Notes: generated by a model from the letters alone, not told the origin. Shown: positions 31,427-43,112, numbered from the stretch's first letter. The stretch: 64,000 bases of DNA from JBDSSS01 sp963764195 (GCA_963764195.1 CAVXRG010000007.1:124001-188000); one strand, 5' to 3'. Translations and numbers: made by a program.

Positions 31427-33022
31427 TCAGCCGAGCTCGGCGACGTTGACCGACCAGACGAGGTTGTAGGAGAGGTTCTTCAGGTCCGACGAGGAGAGGA
31501 ACACCTGGGCCGGCTGGATCAGGCCCATGACCGGTCCGGCGTTGAGGCCCTCCTGGAACTGCTCCATCAGGGTCGCACGCTTCGCGTCGTCCTTCTCCGT
31601 CGCGGCCTGCTTCATGATCGCCTCGAGCGCGGGGTTCGAGCCCGCCTTCCAGTTGACGCGCTTGCCGCCGACGATGCCGCCGGGCCCGAAGGCGAGGTAG
31701 TTGCTCGCGTCGGGGAAGTCGGGTCCCCACAACCAGACACCCAGCTGCTGCTTGCCGCCGCGGGCCAGCTCGAGCACGGTCGCGACCGGGGCGCCCTTGA
31801 GGTCGGTCTTGATCCCGACCTTGTTGAGGTCGGACGCGATCCGGGTCGACATGTCGGTGAAGGACACGCCGTTCTGGGTCAGGTCGGAGGGGAAGGAGAT
31901 CTCGAGCGGCGTGCCGTCGTAACCCGACTTGGCGAGCGCCGCCTTGGCCGCCGCCTCGTCGAAGGTCGGCGCCTTGTCGTCCGGCAGGGAGCCGGCGAAC
32001 TGGATCGGCACCATGCCCGCGGCCCGGCGCGAGCCCTTGCCGGCCAGCTCGAGCAGGCCTGCGTAGTCGATCCCGCGCCGGATCGCCTCCTGGAAGTCGG
32101 GGTTGGCGGTCCACTTGTTGATCGCGGGGTTGGCGTTCGTGAAGAGGTAGAAGGTGTACTGCGACGGCACCGAGGTGGCCACGACGTTGGAGCCGACCGA
32201 CGCCACCTGGTCCGGGGACAGGTCAAGGGCCAGGGCGCTCTCGCCCTTCTCGACGTTGTTCTTCTGCTGCGCCGCATCGACGTTGCGGATCACGACCCGC
32301 TGGTAGTGCGGCTTCGTCGAACCCCAGTAGTTGGTGTTGGCCTTGAGCACGACCTCCGTGGAGAGCCCGAACGACTCGAGGACGTAGGGCCCGGAGCCCA
32401 TCGACGCCTTGGCGAACGCGTTCTCGGAGGTGTCGGCCGTCGCCGCGTCCGCAGCGTCGGAGGCCCCCGCGGCCTTGGCCGCCTTGGAGTTGACGATGCC
32501 GAGCGACGGGCTCGCGAGCTTGCCGAGCAGGGCCGGGTCGTAGGCGGCCGTCTTGACCACGACCGTCCCGGGGTCGGTCGAGGTCACGGTGAGGCCGTCG
32601 GCGAGGAAGGAGGGGTTGCCCTTGACGTTCTCGACGCGGGTCAGCGAGAAGACGACGTCGTCGGCCGTCACGGCGGTGCCGTCGGAGAACTTCGCCGCCT
32701 TGTCGAGGGTGAAGGTCCAGGTGAGCCCGTCTGCGGACTGCTCCCACTTCGACGCGATCGAGGGCACGGGCGTCTTGAGGTCGGCGCCCTTGAACGTGAC
32801 GAGCGTGTCGTACAGGGCCCGGGCCACGATGTTGCCCGTCGGCTCGTAGTTGCGGGCCGGGTCCGCGCTCTTGAGCACGAACACCGTGTCGATGACGAGC
32901 GGCTTGGTCGGCGCGGCCGCGCCGGCCGTCCCGGTCGGGGAGTTCTTCGGCGTCGGGTTGCACGCTCCGAGGGTGAGGGCAAGCCCCACGGCCAGGGGTC
33001 CGACGAGCATCTTCGTGTTCAC
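31427..33022 (-). CDS. Family 5 (peptide-type) ABC substrate-binding lipoprotein
   Basis: A 531-residue lipoprotein. The signal MLVGPLAVGLALTLGACN ends at a lipobox cysteine near residue 21. The family-5 fold follows, with characteristic YEPTGNIVARALYDTLV, KFSDGTAVTADDVVFSL and a C-terminal hinge with LDWLWGPDFPDASNYL-like sequence. I chose the GTG at 33022 because GAAGGA lies upstream and the signal peptide begins there. It is the first gene of the importer operon and would capture the ligand outside the membrane. Family-5 proteins bind peptides, nickel, or glycosides, so the ligand is open. Confidence 0.93.
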   Translation of the reverse strand: MNTKMLVGPLAVGLALTLGACNPTPKNSPTGTAGAAAPTKPLVIDTVFVLKSADPARNYEPTGNIVARALYDTLVTFKGADLKTPVPSIASKWEQSADGLTWTFTLDKAAKFSDGTAVTADDVVFSLTRVENVKGNPSFLADGLTVTSTDPGTVVVKTAAYDPALLGKLASPSLGIVNSKAAKAAGASDAADAATADTSENAFAKASMGSGPYVLESFGLSTEVVLKANTNYWGSTKPHYQRVVIRNVDAAQQKNNVEKGESALALDLSPDQVASVGSNVVATSVPSQYTFYLFTNANPAINKWTANPDFQEAIRRGIDYAGLLELAGKGSRRAAGMVPIQFAGSLPDDKAPTFDEAAAKAALAKSGYDGTPLEISFPSDLTQNGVSFTDMSTRIASDLNKVGIKTDLKGAPVATVLELARGGKQQLGVWLWGPDFPDASNYLAFGPGGIVGGKRVNWKAGSNPALEAIMKQAATEKDDAKRATLMEQFQEGLNAGPVMGLIQPAQVFLSSSDLKNLSYNLVWSVNVAELG

Positions 33023-33258
33023 GTGGCACGTCCTTCGCAGGAGCTGGGGGCGGGGCGCCGTGGCCCGGGGTCGCGGGCCCCGCAGGGCCACGGGATCGGT
33101 CTACCACAGCGGGTCGGCGCACGGAGGAGGCGCGATCAGCCGCACCACGATGTGGACGCCGGACGGTCGTCCGGTCTCACTCCTCGGACCCCTCGAGGGG
33201 CGTCCCGCAGGCCGGAACCTGCTCGACGCCGCCGCTCGGGAGGCGGATCATCGGGGCC

Positions 33259-34032
33259 ATGCCCGCCCTCGACCACCTCCGCCGGCCGGAGTACCCGCGC
33301 TCGGCGGCCTACGACGCCCGCTGGCTGGTCGACCTCGACATGGGGCCCCACCCGCTCTGGCTGCTGGAGGACCTCGCGTCCGACCTCGACCTGCGACCGG
33401 GGATGCGCGTGCTCGACCTCGGCTCCGGGCTCGGCGCGACATCGGTCTTCCTCGCCCGCGAGTTCGGCGTCGACGTCGTGGCCGCCGACCTGTGGGTCGA
33501 CCCCAGCGCGGCCGGCGCCGTCTTCGCGAAGGAGGGCGTGGCCGACCGCGTCCTGCCGATGCGCGTCGACGCGCACGCCCTGCCCTTCGGCGCGCGCAGC
33601 TTCGACGCGATCGTCAGCATCGACGCGTGGGAGTACTTCGGCACCGGCGCGCACTACCCGCCCTACCTCGCCGGTTTCCTCCGGCCCGGCGGCCAGCTCG
33701 GCGTCGCCACCCCCGCCCTGACGACCGAGGTGCGTGAGCTCGGGGAGATCCCCGAGCACATCGACCGCGTCGTCGGCGCGGAGTCGGCCGCCTGGCACAC
33801 CGCCGAGTGGCTCCGGCGCCAGTGGGAGCTGAGCCGTGCCTTTGCCACCGTGTCGGCCCGGTCCCAGCCGCAGGGGTGCGCCAACTGGCTGCTCTGGGAG
33901 CGGGCGGTCCTCGAGCTGAAGGGCGCGGCCGGCTCCCCCGTCCAGGGCATGCTCGAGGTCGACGACGGCGCCTTCGTCACCTTCGCCCTCGTCACCGCCC
34001 GGGTGCCCGACGCCCCCGCGACCGATCCCTGA
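33259..34032 (+). CDS. SAM-dependent methyltransferase
   Basis: A 257-residue class I methyltransferase. SAM-binding motif I is VLDLGSGLGATSVFLAREFG (about 51-70), an acidic residue ends strand 2 (VVAADLWVD), and motif II is FDAIVSIDAWEYFGTG. A Trp/Tyr-rich patch (WHTAEWLRRQWEL) precedes the C-terminus. The substrate is unknown. It diverges from the binding-protein gene across 236 bases that hold both promoters and no other gene. A 16-base palindrome follows its stop. Confidence 0.87.
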   Translation: MPALDHLRRPEYPRSAAYDARWLVDLDMGPHPLWLLEDLASDLDLRPGMRVLDLGSGLGATSVFLAREFGVDVVAADLWVDPSAAGAVFAKEGVADRVLPMRVDAHALPFGARSFDAIVSIDAWEYFGTGAHYPPYLAGFLRPGGQLGVATPALTTEVRELGEIPEHIDRVVGAESAAWHTAEWLRRQWELSRAFATVSARSQPQGCANWLLWERAVLELKGAAGSPVQGMLEVDDGAFVTFALVTARVPDAPATDP

Positions 34033-34038
34033 GCGCGC

Positions 34039-34054
34039 TCGGGGCGCGCCCCGA
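34039..34054 (+). terminator. Palindromic terminator-like hairpin
   Basis: TCGGGGCGCGCCCCGA is a perfect 16-base palindrome beginning 6 bases past the methyltransferase stop. Confidence 0.5.
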
Positions 34055-34070
34055 CCGCCCGAGCCGGCCC

Positions 34071-34080
34071 AGCGGCATAC
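34071..34080 (-). repeat. GTATGCCGCT dispersed word, copy 5
   Basis: Exact copy on the minus strand in the 249-base gap before clpC. The rest of that gap shows a GC-rich palindrome and no gene. Confidence 0.7.
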
Positions 34081-34281
34081 CCACGACTCCCCCGGCGTTG
34101 AGATGCGTGTCCGATCCATGGGCAACCTCGGGCTGTCCGCTCATGGCGAACACGAGCACGAACCTGAGCCGTACCCGCTCAGGATGGGAACACCGACGCC
34201 GACCATGTCGTTGGTCGGGGTATGACGCCCTCGGTGGCGCGCAGATAGCATCGAGTCGTCTCGATCAGTCAGGAGAAGAGC

Positions 34282-36894
<2,613 letters not shown>

Positions 36895-36967
36895 CCGTCA
36901 CCGCGTGACCCGCGGCGCCTGACAGACACCGCTGCACACGCACCGCTTCACACGAACCGCCTCACTC

Positions 36968-37000
36968 GAAGGGGCCGGGGACATCGTTCCCGGCCCCTTC
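36968..37000 (+). terminator. Strong symmetric hairpin terminator after clpC
   Basis: GAAGGGGCCGGG and CCCGGCCCCTTC form a perfect 12-base stem with a 9-base loop, 74 bases past the clpC stop. The A/T ends make it usable in both directions. Confidence 0.75.
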
Positions 37001-37045
37001 GTCGTGCCGTGGCGCGGCCCGCGCGAGATGCCGTGGTCTGTCCCG

Positions 37046-37055
37046 GTATGCCGCT
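37046..37055 (+). repeat. GTATGCCGCT dispersed word, copy 6
   Basis: Exact copy between the clpC terminator and the LCP gene. Confidence 0.7.
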
Positions 37056-37104
37056 GAGCCCGTGCGTGTCCATGCGCGGTGCCGTCGTGGCCGCGCTCCT
37101 CGTC

Positions 37105-37110
37105 TACGGT
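37105..37110 (+). promoter_or_regulatory. -10-like box for leaderless LCP gene
   Basis: TACGGT ends 6 bases before the GTG at 37117, which also helps to choose that start over earlier ATGs. Confidence 0.5.
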
Positions 37111-37116
37111 TGGCGC

Positions 37117-38388
37117 GTGACCCGTGAGCCTCTCCCCCGCCCCCATGCCCTGAGCGGCCCTCGCACCCGTTCGACGACGCCTCGCCGGCTGCGCACCGTG
37201 GCGACGGCTGTCGCCGCCACCCTCGTCGTGGGCCTCGCGGGCGCCTGCACCTCGGGGCAACCCTCGAACGGCTCGAACGGCCCGAGCGGCTCATCGTCCG
37301 CGGGCGCCGGTGACGCCGAGAGCGGCAGCACGGGTGGCGGGGCGACCACCACGGCACCGCCGACGGGCCAGGCCGTGGTCGGCGCACCGGCCGGGCTCGC
37401 CGACCTCGTCACGACGATCTACGCCGGCGGCGAGCTCGGAGCGGGCGCGACCGCGTCGGCGGCCGACGCCCTGGCCGGGCGCACCCCGACGTCGGTGACG
37501 GTCGACGCCGAGGCCAAGGTCGGCTCCTGGCTCGGGACTCCCGTCGCCGTCGTCACCAACGGCGCCGACGTCACGCTCGCCGTCGGTCCGACCTGGAAGG
37601 TCGTCGGCGGCTGGTGGCCCTCCCTCGGGGTGGCGAAGCCCTCGCTCGGCAGCGGCCCGCGCTGGGTCCTCGCGATCGGCTCGGACGCTCGGCCGGGTGA
37701 GAACCTCGAGCGCACGCGAGCCGATGTCCTGCAGGTCGTCGGCATGGACGGCAAGGGTGGGGGCGGCATCATGGGCATGGCCCGTGACCTGTGGGTCCCG
37801 CTCAGCACCGGAGGCAAGGGCAAGATCAACTCGGCGATGGTCTTCGGCGGCCCGTCGGCCCAGCTGGCGACCGTCCGGTCGGTCACCTCTCTACCGATCG
37901 AGGGCTACGTGCTGCTCGGCTTCGAGGGCTTCAAGAAGGTCGTCGACGAGCAGGGCGGCATCCCCATCGTCATCCCCAGGACCGTCGACGCCAAGCACGC
38001 CCACCTCGTCATCAAGGCGGGCCCGCAGGTGCTCAGCGGCGCGGAGGCCCTCGCGTACGCCCGGGAGCGCAAGACCCTGCCCGACGGCGACTTCGGACGC
38101 TCCCGGCACCAGGGCGAGGTGATCCTCGCATCGGCGGTCAAGGCCAAGCTGGCCGGGCCGGGGTCGATCCCCGCTGCCCTGACGAGCTTCAGCCGCTACG
38201 GGAAGTCCGACCTCGACGCCGAGCGGATGCTCACCTTCGCGGCCGGGCTCTACCGGCTCGAGGCGACCGAGGTCGGCCGCGGGGTGGCCAAGGGCGGCTT
38301 CGGGTGGGCCGGCAAGCAGTCGATCGTCGTGCTCGGCTCGGAGGCGAAGTCGCTCTTCGCCCAGTTCCGCGACGGCAACCTCTCGTGA
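37117..38388 (+). CDS. LytR-CpsA-Psr (LCP) family envelope protein
   Basis: A 423-residue exported protein. A short basic lead and hydrophobic helix end GLAGAC near residue 45, a possible lipid-attachment cysteine, then a low-complexity Ser/Gly linker. The LCP domain spans about 180-350: LAIGSDARPG, the arginine motif GMARDLWVPLSTG, GKINSAMVFGG, and ALAYARERKTLPDGDFGRSRHQG. LCP enzymes attach teichoic-acid-like or arabinogalactan polymers to peptidoglycan. This copy has the phosphate-binding arginines. Its stop overlaps the argA GTG. Confidence 0.88.
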   Translation: MTREPLPRPHALSGPRTRSTTPRRLRTVATAVAATLVVGLAGACTSGQPSNGSNGPSGSSSAGAGDAESGSTGGGATTTAPPTGQAVVGAPAGLADLVTTIYAGGELGAGATASAADALAGRTPTSVTVDAEAKVGSWLGTPVAVVTNGADVTLAVGPTWKVVGGWWPSLGVAKPSLGSGPRWVLAIGSDARPGENLERTRADVLQVVGMDGKGGGGIMGMARDLWVPLSTGGKGKINSAMVFGGPSAQLATVRSVTSLPIEGYVLLGFEGFKKVVDEQGGIPIVIPRTVDAKHAHLVIKAGPQVLSGAEALAYARERKTLPDGDFGRSRHQGEVILASAVKAKLAGPGSIPAALTSFSRYGKSDLDAERMLTFAAGLYRLEATEVGRGVAKGGFGWAGKQSIVVLGSEAKSLFAQFRDGNLS

Positions 38389-38912
38389 GCGACGATCCCG
38401 GCTCCGCTGCCCCCTCGCGCCCCGTCATCCGGCCGGCGCGGACCGCCGACGTGCGCGGCATCCGCGAGCTCGTCGCCCCCCTGGCCGAGCGCCGGGTCCT
38501 CGTCAGCAAGGAGGCGGTCACCTACTTCGAGAGCCTCCAGGAGTTCCGGGTCGCCGAGCAGGACGGCCGCATCGTCGGCTGTGGCGCGCTGCACGTCATG
38601 TGGGAGGACCTCGCGGAGGTCCGCACCCTCGCGGTGGCGGCCGACCAGCTGGGGACCGGTCTCGGCGGCCGACTGCTCGAGGCGCTGGTCGAGGAGGCCC
38701 GTGCGCTCGGGGTCCGGCGCCTGTTCTGCCTCACCTTCGAGACCGGCTTCTTCGGTCGGCACGGCTTCGAGGAGATCGAGGGCCAGGCCGTCTCGTGGCA
38801 GGTCTATGCCGAGCTGCTGCGCTCCTACGACGAGGGCGTCGCGGAGTTCCTCGACCTCGAGCGGGTCAAGCCCAACACCCTGGGCAACCACCGCATGCTC
38901 CGCACCCTCTGA
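38385..38912 (+). CDS. argA: N-acetylglutamate synthase (short, mycobacterial ArgA type)
   Basis: A 175-residue GNAT enzyme acetylating glutamate, the first step of arginine synthesis. VGCGALHVMWEDLAEVRTLAV, QLGTGLGGRLLEAL, LTFETGFFGRHGFEEIEG and the C-terminus EFLDLERVKPNTLGNHRML closely match the short ArgA described in Mycobacterium (Rv2747 type). The GTG overlaps the LCP stop (GTGA). No other arginine gene is in the window. Confidence 0.92.
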   Translation: MSDDPGSAAPSRPVIRPARTADVRGIRELVAPLAERRVLVSKEAVTYFESLQEFRVAEQDGRIVGCGALHVMWEDLAEVRTLAVAADQLGTGLGGRLLEALVEEARALGVRRLFCLTFETGFFGRHGFEEIEGQAVSWQVYAELLRSYDEGVAEFLDLERVKPNTLGNHRMLRTL

Positions 38913-38944
38913 CCCCTCCCGACCCCTCCCGACCCCTCCTGACA

Positions 38945-38966
38945 CCTCGAGTGCGCACTTTCCCCC
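38945..38966 (+). repeat. Half copy of the GTCGAGTGGGCACTTT repeat
   Basis: TCGAGTGCGCACTTTCCCCC, a single diverged arm with no partner, immediately upstream of the ribosome site of the PPOX gene and after a short run of CCCGACCCCT units. Confidence 0.6.
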
Positions 38967-38988
38967 GCTCCTGACGGAGGATTGGCCC

Positions 38989-39378
38989 ATGGCCCTCTCC
39001 CCCGCAGACCTGTCCGACGACGCGCTCGACTTCCTCACCGAACGGCACCTCGCGACGCTGACGACGCTGCGGGCCGACGGGAGCCCGCACGTCGTCCCGG
39101 TGGGCTTCACCTGGGACCCGGAAGCGCGGGTCGCTCGGGTGATCACGAGCGGCGCGAGCCAGAAGGCACGCCACGCCGCCTCCGGGCGCCGGGCCGTGGT
39201 CTGTCAGGTCGACGGGCGCCGGTGGCTCTCCTTCGAGGGACCCGCGCGGGTGCTCTCGGACGCGAACTCCGTCGCGGACGCGGTGCGACGGTATGCCGGT
39301 CGCTACCGGACGCCGCGGGACAACCCCGAGCGTGTCGTCGTCGAGATCGCTGTCGACCGGGTGCTCGGCAACGTCTGA
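38989..39378 (+). CDS. PPOX-class (probably F420-dependent) oxidoreductase
   Basis: A 129-residue split beta-barrel flavin/deazaflavin protein. The N-terminus DFLTERHLATLTTLRADGSPHVVPVGFTWD and the following VITSGASQKARHAA resemble the TIGR03618-like F420-binding PPOX group. It is too short to be ordinary pyridoxamine-phosphate oxidase. GGAGG lies 8 bases before the ATG at 38989. Together with the LLM protein this suggests an F420-making organism; that is inference. Confidence 0.82.
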   Translation: MALSPADLSDDALDFLTERHLATLTTLRADGSPHVVPVGFTWDPEARVARVITSGASQKARHAASGRRAVVCQVDGRRWLSFEGPARVLSDANSVADAVRRYAGRYRTPRDNPERVVVEIAVDRVLGNV

Positions 39379-39438
39379 CCGGCCCCGGAGTCCCCGTCTC
39401 GCTCGTCCGGCAGCCTACGGGCGGGTCCCTCTCAACCC

Positions 39439-39500
39439 GTCGAGTGGGCACTTTCACCCGCCCTCGAGACGGCGGGGGGGTGTGAAACTGCGCACTCGAC
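39439..39500. repeat. GTCGAGTGGGCACTTT inverted repeat, element 1
   Basis: Left arm GTCGAGTGGGCACTTTCAC and right arm GTGAAACTGCGCACTCGAC form an imperfect hairpin of 62 bases. It lies between the convergent PPOX and mutY stops. Confidence 0.8.
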
Positions 39501-39510
39501 CGAGTCAGCC

Positions 39511-39603
39511 GTCGAGTGTGCAGTCGCCCATCCCGTGAGGGCCCCGGAACCAACAAAACCTGACCCCAGCCCCCGGGCTGGCGTGTGAAAGTGGGCACTC
39601 GAC
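39511..39603. repeat. GTCGAGTGGGCACTTT inverted repeat, element 2
   Basis: A second, diverged element beginning GTCGAGTGTGCAGTCGCCC and ending GTGAAAGTGGGCACTCGAC, separated by 10 bases from element 1. Its arms are 55 bases apart. Confidence 0.7.
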
Positions 39604-39622
39604 GGAGAGGGGACAGGGGCGG

Positions 39623-40528
39623 TCAGGTGGGGAGGCGGTAGCGGTCGCCATCGAGCGGCTCGACGAGGCCGTCGGCGACGAGCGAGTCGAGGCAGCGCAT
39701 CACCTGCTCGAGGTCGGGTCCGCTGCCCGCGAGGTCTGCCAGCGGCACGGCGGCCTCCGCGGTCCGCAGCCGTTGGAGCAGCTCACCGCGGACCTGACGG
39801 TCCGTCCCGTGCCACGCCTGGCCCCGGCGGACCGGCCCGTCGTAGGCCGGGCGACCGGCGGCAGTCCAGGAGCAGAGGTCGATGATCGGGCAGTCGTCGC
39901 ACCGGGGACCGCGGGCGACGCAGACGAGCGCGCCGAGCTCCATCACGGCGACGTTCCACGTGTTGGCGGCGTCCCGATCGGCAGGGAGGCACTCCTCGGC
40001 GAGGCGGGACTCCGCTCTCGTGAGGGTCGGTGACGGCAGCGCCCGGCCCTCGACCGCGCGGGCCAGGACTCGCCGCACGTTGGTGTCGACGACGACCTCG
40101 GGCTGCGCGAAGGCGAAGCAGGAGACGGCCGCCGCCGTATAGGCACCGACTCCGGGTAGGGCGAGCAGGTCGGCGTGGCTGGACGGGACCTCGCCGTCGT
40201 GGCGCTCGACCATGGCCAGCGCCGCCTCGTGCAGCCGCAGGGCCCGACGCGGATAGCCCAGACGGCCCCACGCCCGCACCGCCTCACCGGGAGCGTCCGC
40301 CGCAAGGGCAGCCGGGGTCGGCCACCGCGCCATCCACTCGCGCCAGGCGGGCTCGACGCGACTGAGCGGCGTCTGCTGGGCCATCACCTCTGAGAGGAAG
40401 ACGCCCCAGGCGCTGGCGCCCGGGGCGCGCCACGGCAGGTCCCGTCCGCACTCGTCGAACCACCCGTTGACCCGCTCGTGCAGCAGCGCGAGCGGGGGCG
40501 AGGAGTCGACGGACGGTCGGGACGGCAT
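39623..40528 (-). CDS. mutY: A/G-specific adenine glycosylase MutY
   Basis: A 301-residue base-excision repair enzyme removing adenine opposite 8-oxoguanine. The catalytic glutamate lies in FLSEVMAQQTPL, the HhH motif is LLALPGVGAYTAAAV, the catalytic aspartate is in VVVDTNVRRVL, and the iron-sulfur cysteines are spaced Cx6Cx2Cx5C in CVARGPRCDDCPIIDLC. The C-terminal domain is short compared with E. coli MutY, as usual in actinobacteria. Its ATG sits inside a GTATGCC word (GGTATGCCGTCC). Confidence 0.95.
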   Translation of the reverse strand: MPSRPSVDSSPPLALLHERVNGWFDECGRDLPWRAPGASAWGVFLSEVMAQQTPLSRVEPAWREWMARWPTPAALAADAPGEAVRAWGRLGYPRRALRLHEAALAMVERHDGEVPSSHADLLALPGVGAYTAAAVSCFAFAQPEVVVDTNVRRVLARAVEGRALPSPTLTRAESRLAEECLPADRDAANTWNVAVMELGALVCVARGPRCDDCPIIDLCSWTAAGRPAYDGPVRRGQAWHGTDRQVRGELLQRLRTAEAAVPLADLAGSGPDLEQVMRCLDSLVADGLVEPLDGDRYRLPT

Positions 40529-40547
40529 ACCGGTGACGAGCGCCGAC

Positions 40548-41627
40548 TCAGACGTAGCGCTCGAGGATGCTCGACTCGGCGAGGCGCGAGAGCCCCTCGC
40601 GCACGGCGCGGGCCCGGCCCTCCCCGACGCCGTCGACGAGCATGAGGTCCTCGATCCCGGCGGCGAGCAGACGCTGGAGCGAGGAGAAGTGGACCACGAG
40701 ACGGTCGACGATGGCCGGGGGCAGGCGCGGCACCTTGGTCAGGAGCCGGTAACCCTGTGGGCTCACCGGCGCGTCGAGCCCGTCACCGACGACCCCGAAG
40801 CCGACGGCGCGGGCGCCCGCGGACAGGTCGAGCAGCTCGACCGCGTTGAGAGCCTCGAGGCTGGTCAGGGCCTGCTCGGCGGTGAGCTCCGACTTCGTCG
40901 ACGGCAGGTAGTCGCGGATGACGAGCTCACGGTCGTTGCCGAGGCCCCCGACGAGCTCCTCGAGCTGAAGGCTGAGCAGCCGCCCGTCGGTGCCGAGCTC
41001 GACGACGTAGTCCTGGATCTCGGCGGAGATCCGGCGCACCATCTCGAGGCGTTGGAGCACGGCGGCGACGTCGCGGATCGTCACGAGGTCCTCGATCTCG
41101 AGGGCCGACAGCGTGCCGGTCACCTCGTCGAGGCGGGACTTGTAGCGCTCGAGGGTCTGCAGGGCCTGGTCGGCGCGCGAGAGCGTCGTGGGCGAGCCCT
41201 CGATGACGTGCCGGAGCGTGCCGACGTAGAGCGCGACGACCCCCATCGACTGGCTCACCGAGATGATCGGGAAGCCGGTCTGCTTCGCGACCCGCTCGGC
41301 GGTGCGGTGGCGGGTGCCGGACTCGGTCGTCTCGATCCGCGAGTCGGGCACGAGCTGGGTGGCCGCTCGCAGGATGCGGGTGCCCTCGCGGTCGAGCACG
41401 ATGGCGCCGTCCATCTTGCACAGCTCGCGCAGCCGAGTCGCGGAGAACTCGACATCGAGGACGAAGCCGCCCGTGCAGAGCGAGTCCACCACCTTGTCGT
41501 GACCGAGCACGACGAGGGCGCCGGTGCGTCCTCGGAGGATCCGCTCCAGCCCGTCGCGCAGGCCGGTCCCGGGAGCCACCGCGGCAAGCGCTGCGCGAAG
41601 CAGCAGCTCGTCGTCGTTCTTGTCCAT
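40548..41627 (-). CDS. disA: DNA integrity scanning diadenylate cyclase DisA
   Basis: A 359-residue protein. The N-terminal DAC domain has the DGA motif (CKMDGAIVLDREGTRI) and the RHR motif (SGTRHRTAERVA), needed to make cyclic di-AMP from two ATP. A helical linker and a C-terminal HhH DNA-binding domain (MLVDGVGEGRARAVREGLS) follow. It reads branched DNA and signals through c-di-AMP. It lies next to radA, its usual partner and inhibitor in other bacteria. The ATG at 41627 is preceded by a GTG that could add one residue. Confidence 0.96.
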   Translation of the reverse strand: MDKNDDELLLRAALAAVAPGTGLRDGLERILRGRTGALVVLGHDKVVDSLCTGGFVLDVEFSATRLRELCKMDGAIVLDREGTRILRAATQLVPDSRIETTESGTRHRTAERVAKQTGFPIISVSQSMGVVALYVGTLRHVIEGSPTTLSRADQALQTLERYKSRLDEVTGTLSALEIEDLVTIRDVAAVLQRLEMVRRISAEIQDYVVELGTDGRLLSLQLEELVGGLGNDRELVIRDYLPSTKSELTAEQALTSLEALNAVELLDLSAGARAVGFGVVGDGLDAPVSPQGYRLLTKVPRLPPAIVDRLVVHFSSLQRLLAAGIEDLMLVDGVGEGRARAVREGLSRLAESSILERYV

Positions 41628-41683
41628 CACGTCCCGTTCAGAGCAGGTGCCGCCCGGGGATTGCCTCCACGGTCGGTCGAAGT

Positions 41684-43099
41684 CTAGGCGTTGTGCCCCG
41701 CCAGCGCCCCGGAAGTCCGCGCCCCGGCGAGGCGGCCCATCGACTCGATCGCCCCCTGCACGTCGGAGACCTCCACCGTGCGGATCCCGCTCGGCACGGC
41801 GACATCCGCGAGGCTCCCCCGCGGCACGAGTGCGTGCCGGAAACCGAGCCGCTCGGCCTCGACGAGGCGCTGCCGGAGGCCGGTGACCCGCCGGACCTCC
41901 CCAGCCAGCCCCACCTCGCCGAGCGCGATGACGTCGGTCGCGAGCGGCTTGTCGACCACGGACGAGGCGATGGCGCACACGATGGCGAGGTCGGTGGCCG
42001 GCTCGGACAGGCGGACGCCGCCGACCGTCGCCGCGAAGATGTCGCGGGAGCCGACCGGAGCACCGGCACGCTTGTCGAGCACCGCGATGATCATGGCCAG
42101 CCGCGCGGTGTCGAGACCGCTCGAGGTCCGGCGCGGTGAGGGCAGGCTCGATGTCGCGACGAGCGCCTGGACCTCGGCGACGAGAGGCCGACGCCCCTCC
42201 ATCGTCACGGTGACGCAGGTGCCGGACACCGCGTGGTCGCGACCGGAGAGAAAGAGCCCGCTCGGGTCGGCCAGCCCCACGATGCCGCTCTCGGTGAGGT
42301 CGAAGCAGCCCACCTCGTCGGTCGGGCCGAAACGGTTCTTGACGGCACGCACGAGGCGCAGGCGGGTGTGGCTGTCGCCCTCGAAGGCGACGACGACATC
42401 GACGAGGTGCTCGAGGATGCGGGGACCGGCGATCGAGCCGTCCTTGGTCACGTGGCCGACGAGCAGCACGGCGATGCCCCTGGCCTTGGCCACCCGGATC
42501 AGGCTGGCGGTGACCTCACGGACCTGCGAGACGTTGCCCGCCTGGCCCTCGACCTCAGCGCTCGCGACGGTCTGGACCGAGTCCACGACGAGCAGCGCGG
42601 GGATCACCGCATCGATCTGGCCGAGGATCACCCCGAGGTCGGTCTCCGCGGCGAGGAAGAGCGAGTCGGCGACGGCGTCGATCCGCCCGGCCCGGGTGCG
42701 CACCTGGGCCGCTGACTCCTCGCCGCTGACGTAGAGGACGGTCGCCCCGGCGCGGGCCGTGCGTGCGGCGACGTCGAGCAGCAGGGTGGACTTGCCGATG
42801 CCGGGCTCACCCGCGACGAGGACCACCCCGCCCGGGACGAGCCCGCCACCGAGGACGCGGTCGAACTCTGCCACGCCGGTGGGACGGGCCACGGCCTGCG
42901 AGGCGTCGACCTCGCCGATCCGCTGCGCGGGGGTGGTGACCAGGCCGCTGGTCGTGCGGGGCTCGGCGGCGCCACCCACCTCGACGACGCTCCCCCAGGC
43001 CTGGCACTCACCGCAGCGGCCGACCCACTTGACGGTTGACCAGCCACACTCGGCGCAGCGGTAACCGACGGGGCGGCGGGGTGTCGTCCTGGTAGCCAT
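41684..43099 (-). CDS. radA: DNA repair protein RadA (Sms)
   Basis: A 471-residue recombination helicase-like ATPase. The N-terminal zinc finger is CAECGWSTVKWVGRCGEC, Walker A is GEPGIGKSTL, the RadA-specific motif is KNRFGPTDEVG, and the C-terminal half is a Lon-like domain. It promotes branch migration in recombination. A TACGGT box 7 bases upstream of the ATG at 43099 supports that start and leaderless translation. It diverges from the small membrane protein gene. Confidence 0.96.
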   Translation of the reverse strand: MATRTTPRRPVGYRCAECGWSTVKWVGRCGECQAWGSVVEVGGAAEPRTTSGLVTTPAQRIGEVDASQAVARPTGVAEFDRVLGGGLVPGGVVLVAGEPGIGKSTLLLDVAARTARAGATVLYVSGEESAAQVRTRAGRIDAVADSLFLAAETDLGVILGQIDAVIPALLVVDSVQTVASAEVEGQAGNVSQVREVTASLIRVAKARGIAVLLVGHVTKDGSIAGPRILEHLVDVVVAFEGDSHTRLRLVRAVKNRFGPTDEVGCFDLTESGIVGLADPSGLFLSGRDHAVSGTCVTVTMEGRRPLVAEVQALVATSSLPSPRRTSSGLDTARLAMIIAVLDKRAGAPVGSRDIFAATVGGVRLSEPATDLAIVCAIASSVVDKPLATDVIALGEVGLAGEVRRVTGLRQRLVEAERLGFRHALVPRGSLADVAVPSGIRTVEVSDVQGAIESMGRLAGARTSGALAGHNA

Positions 43100-43106
43100 G
43101 ACCGCC

Positions 43107-43112
43107 ACCGTA
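43107..43112 (-). promoter_or_regulatory. -10-like box for leaderless radA
   Basis: TACGGT on the minus strand ends 7 bases before the ATG at 43099. Confidence 0.5.

Noticed and set aside
34196..34281. ClgR- or CtsR-type site before clpC
   Set aside because: CGCC-n6-GGCG is present, but its spacing does not fit the ClgR pattern known to me and no CtsR heptamer repeat is visible.
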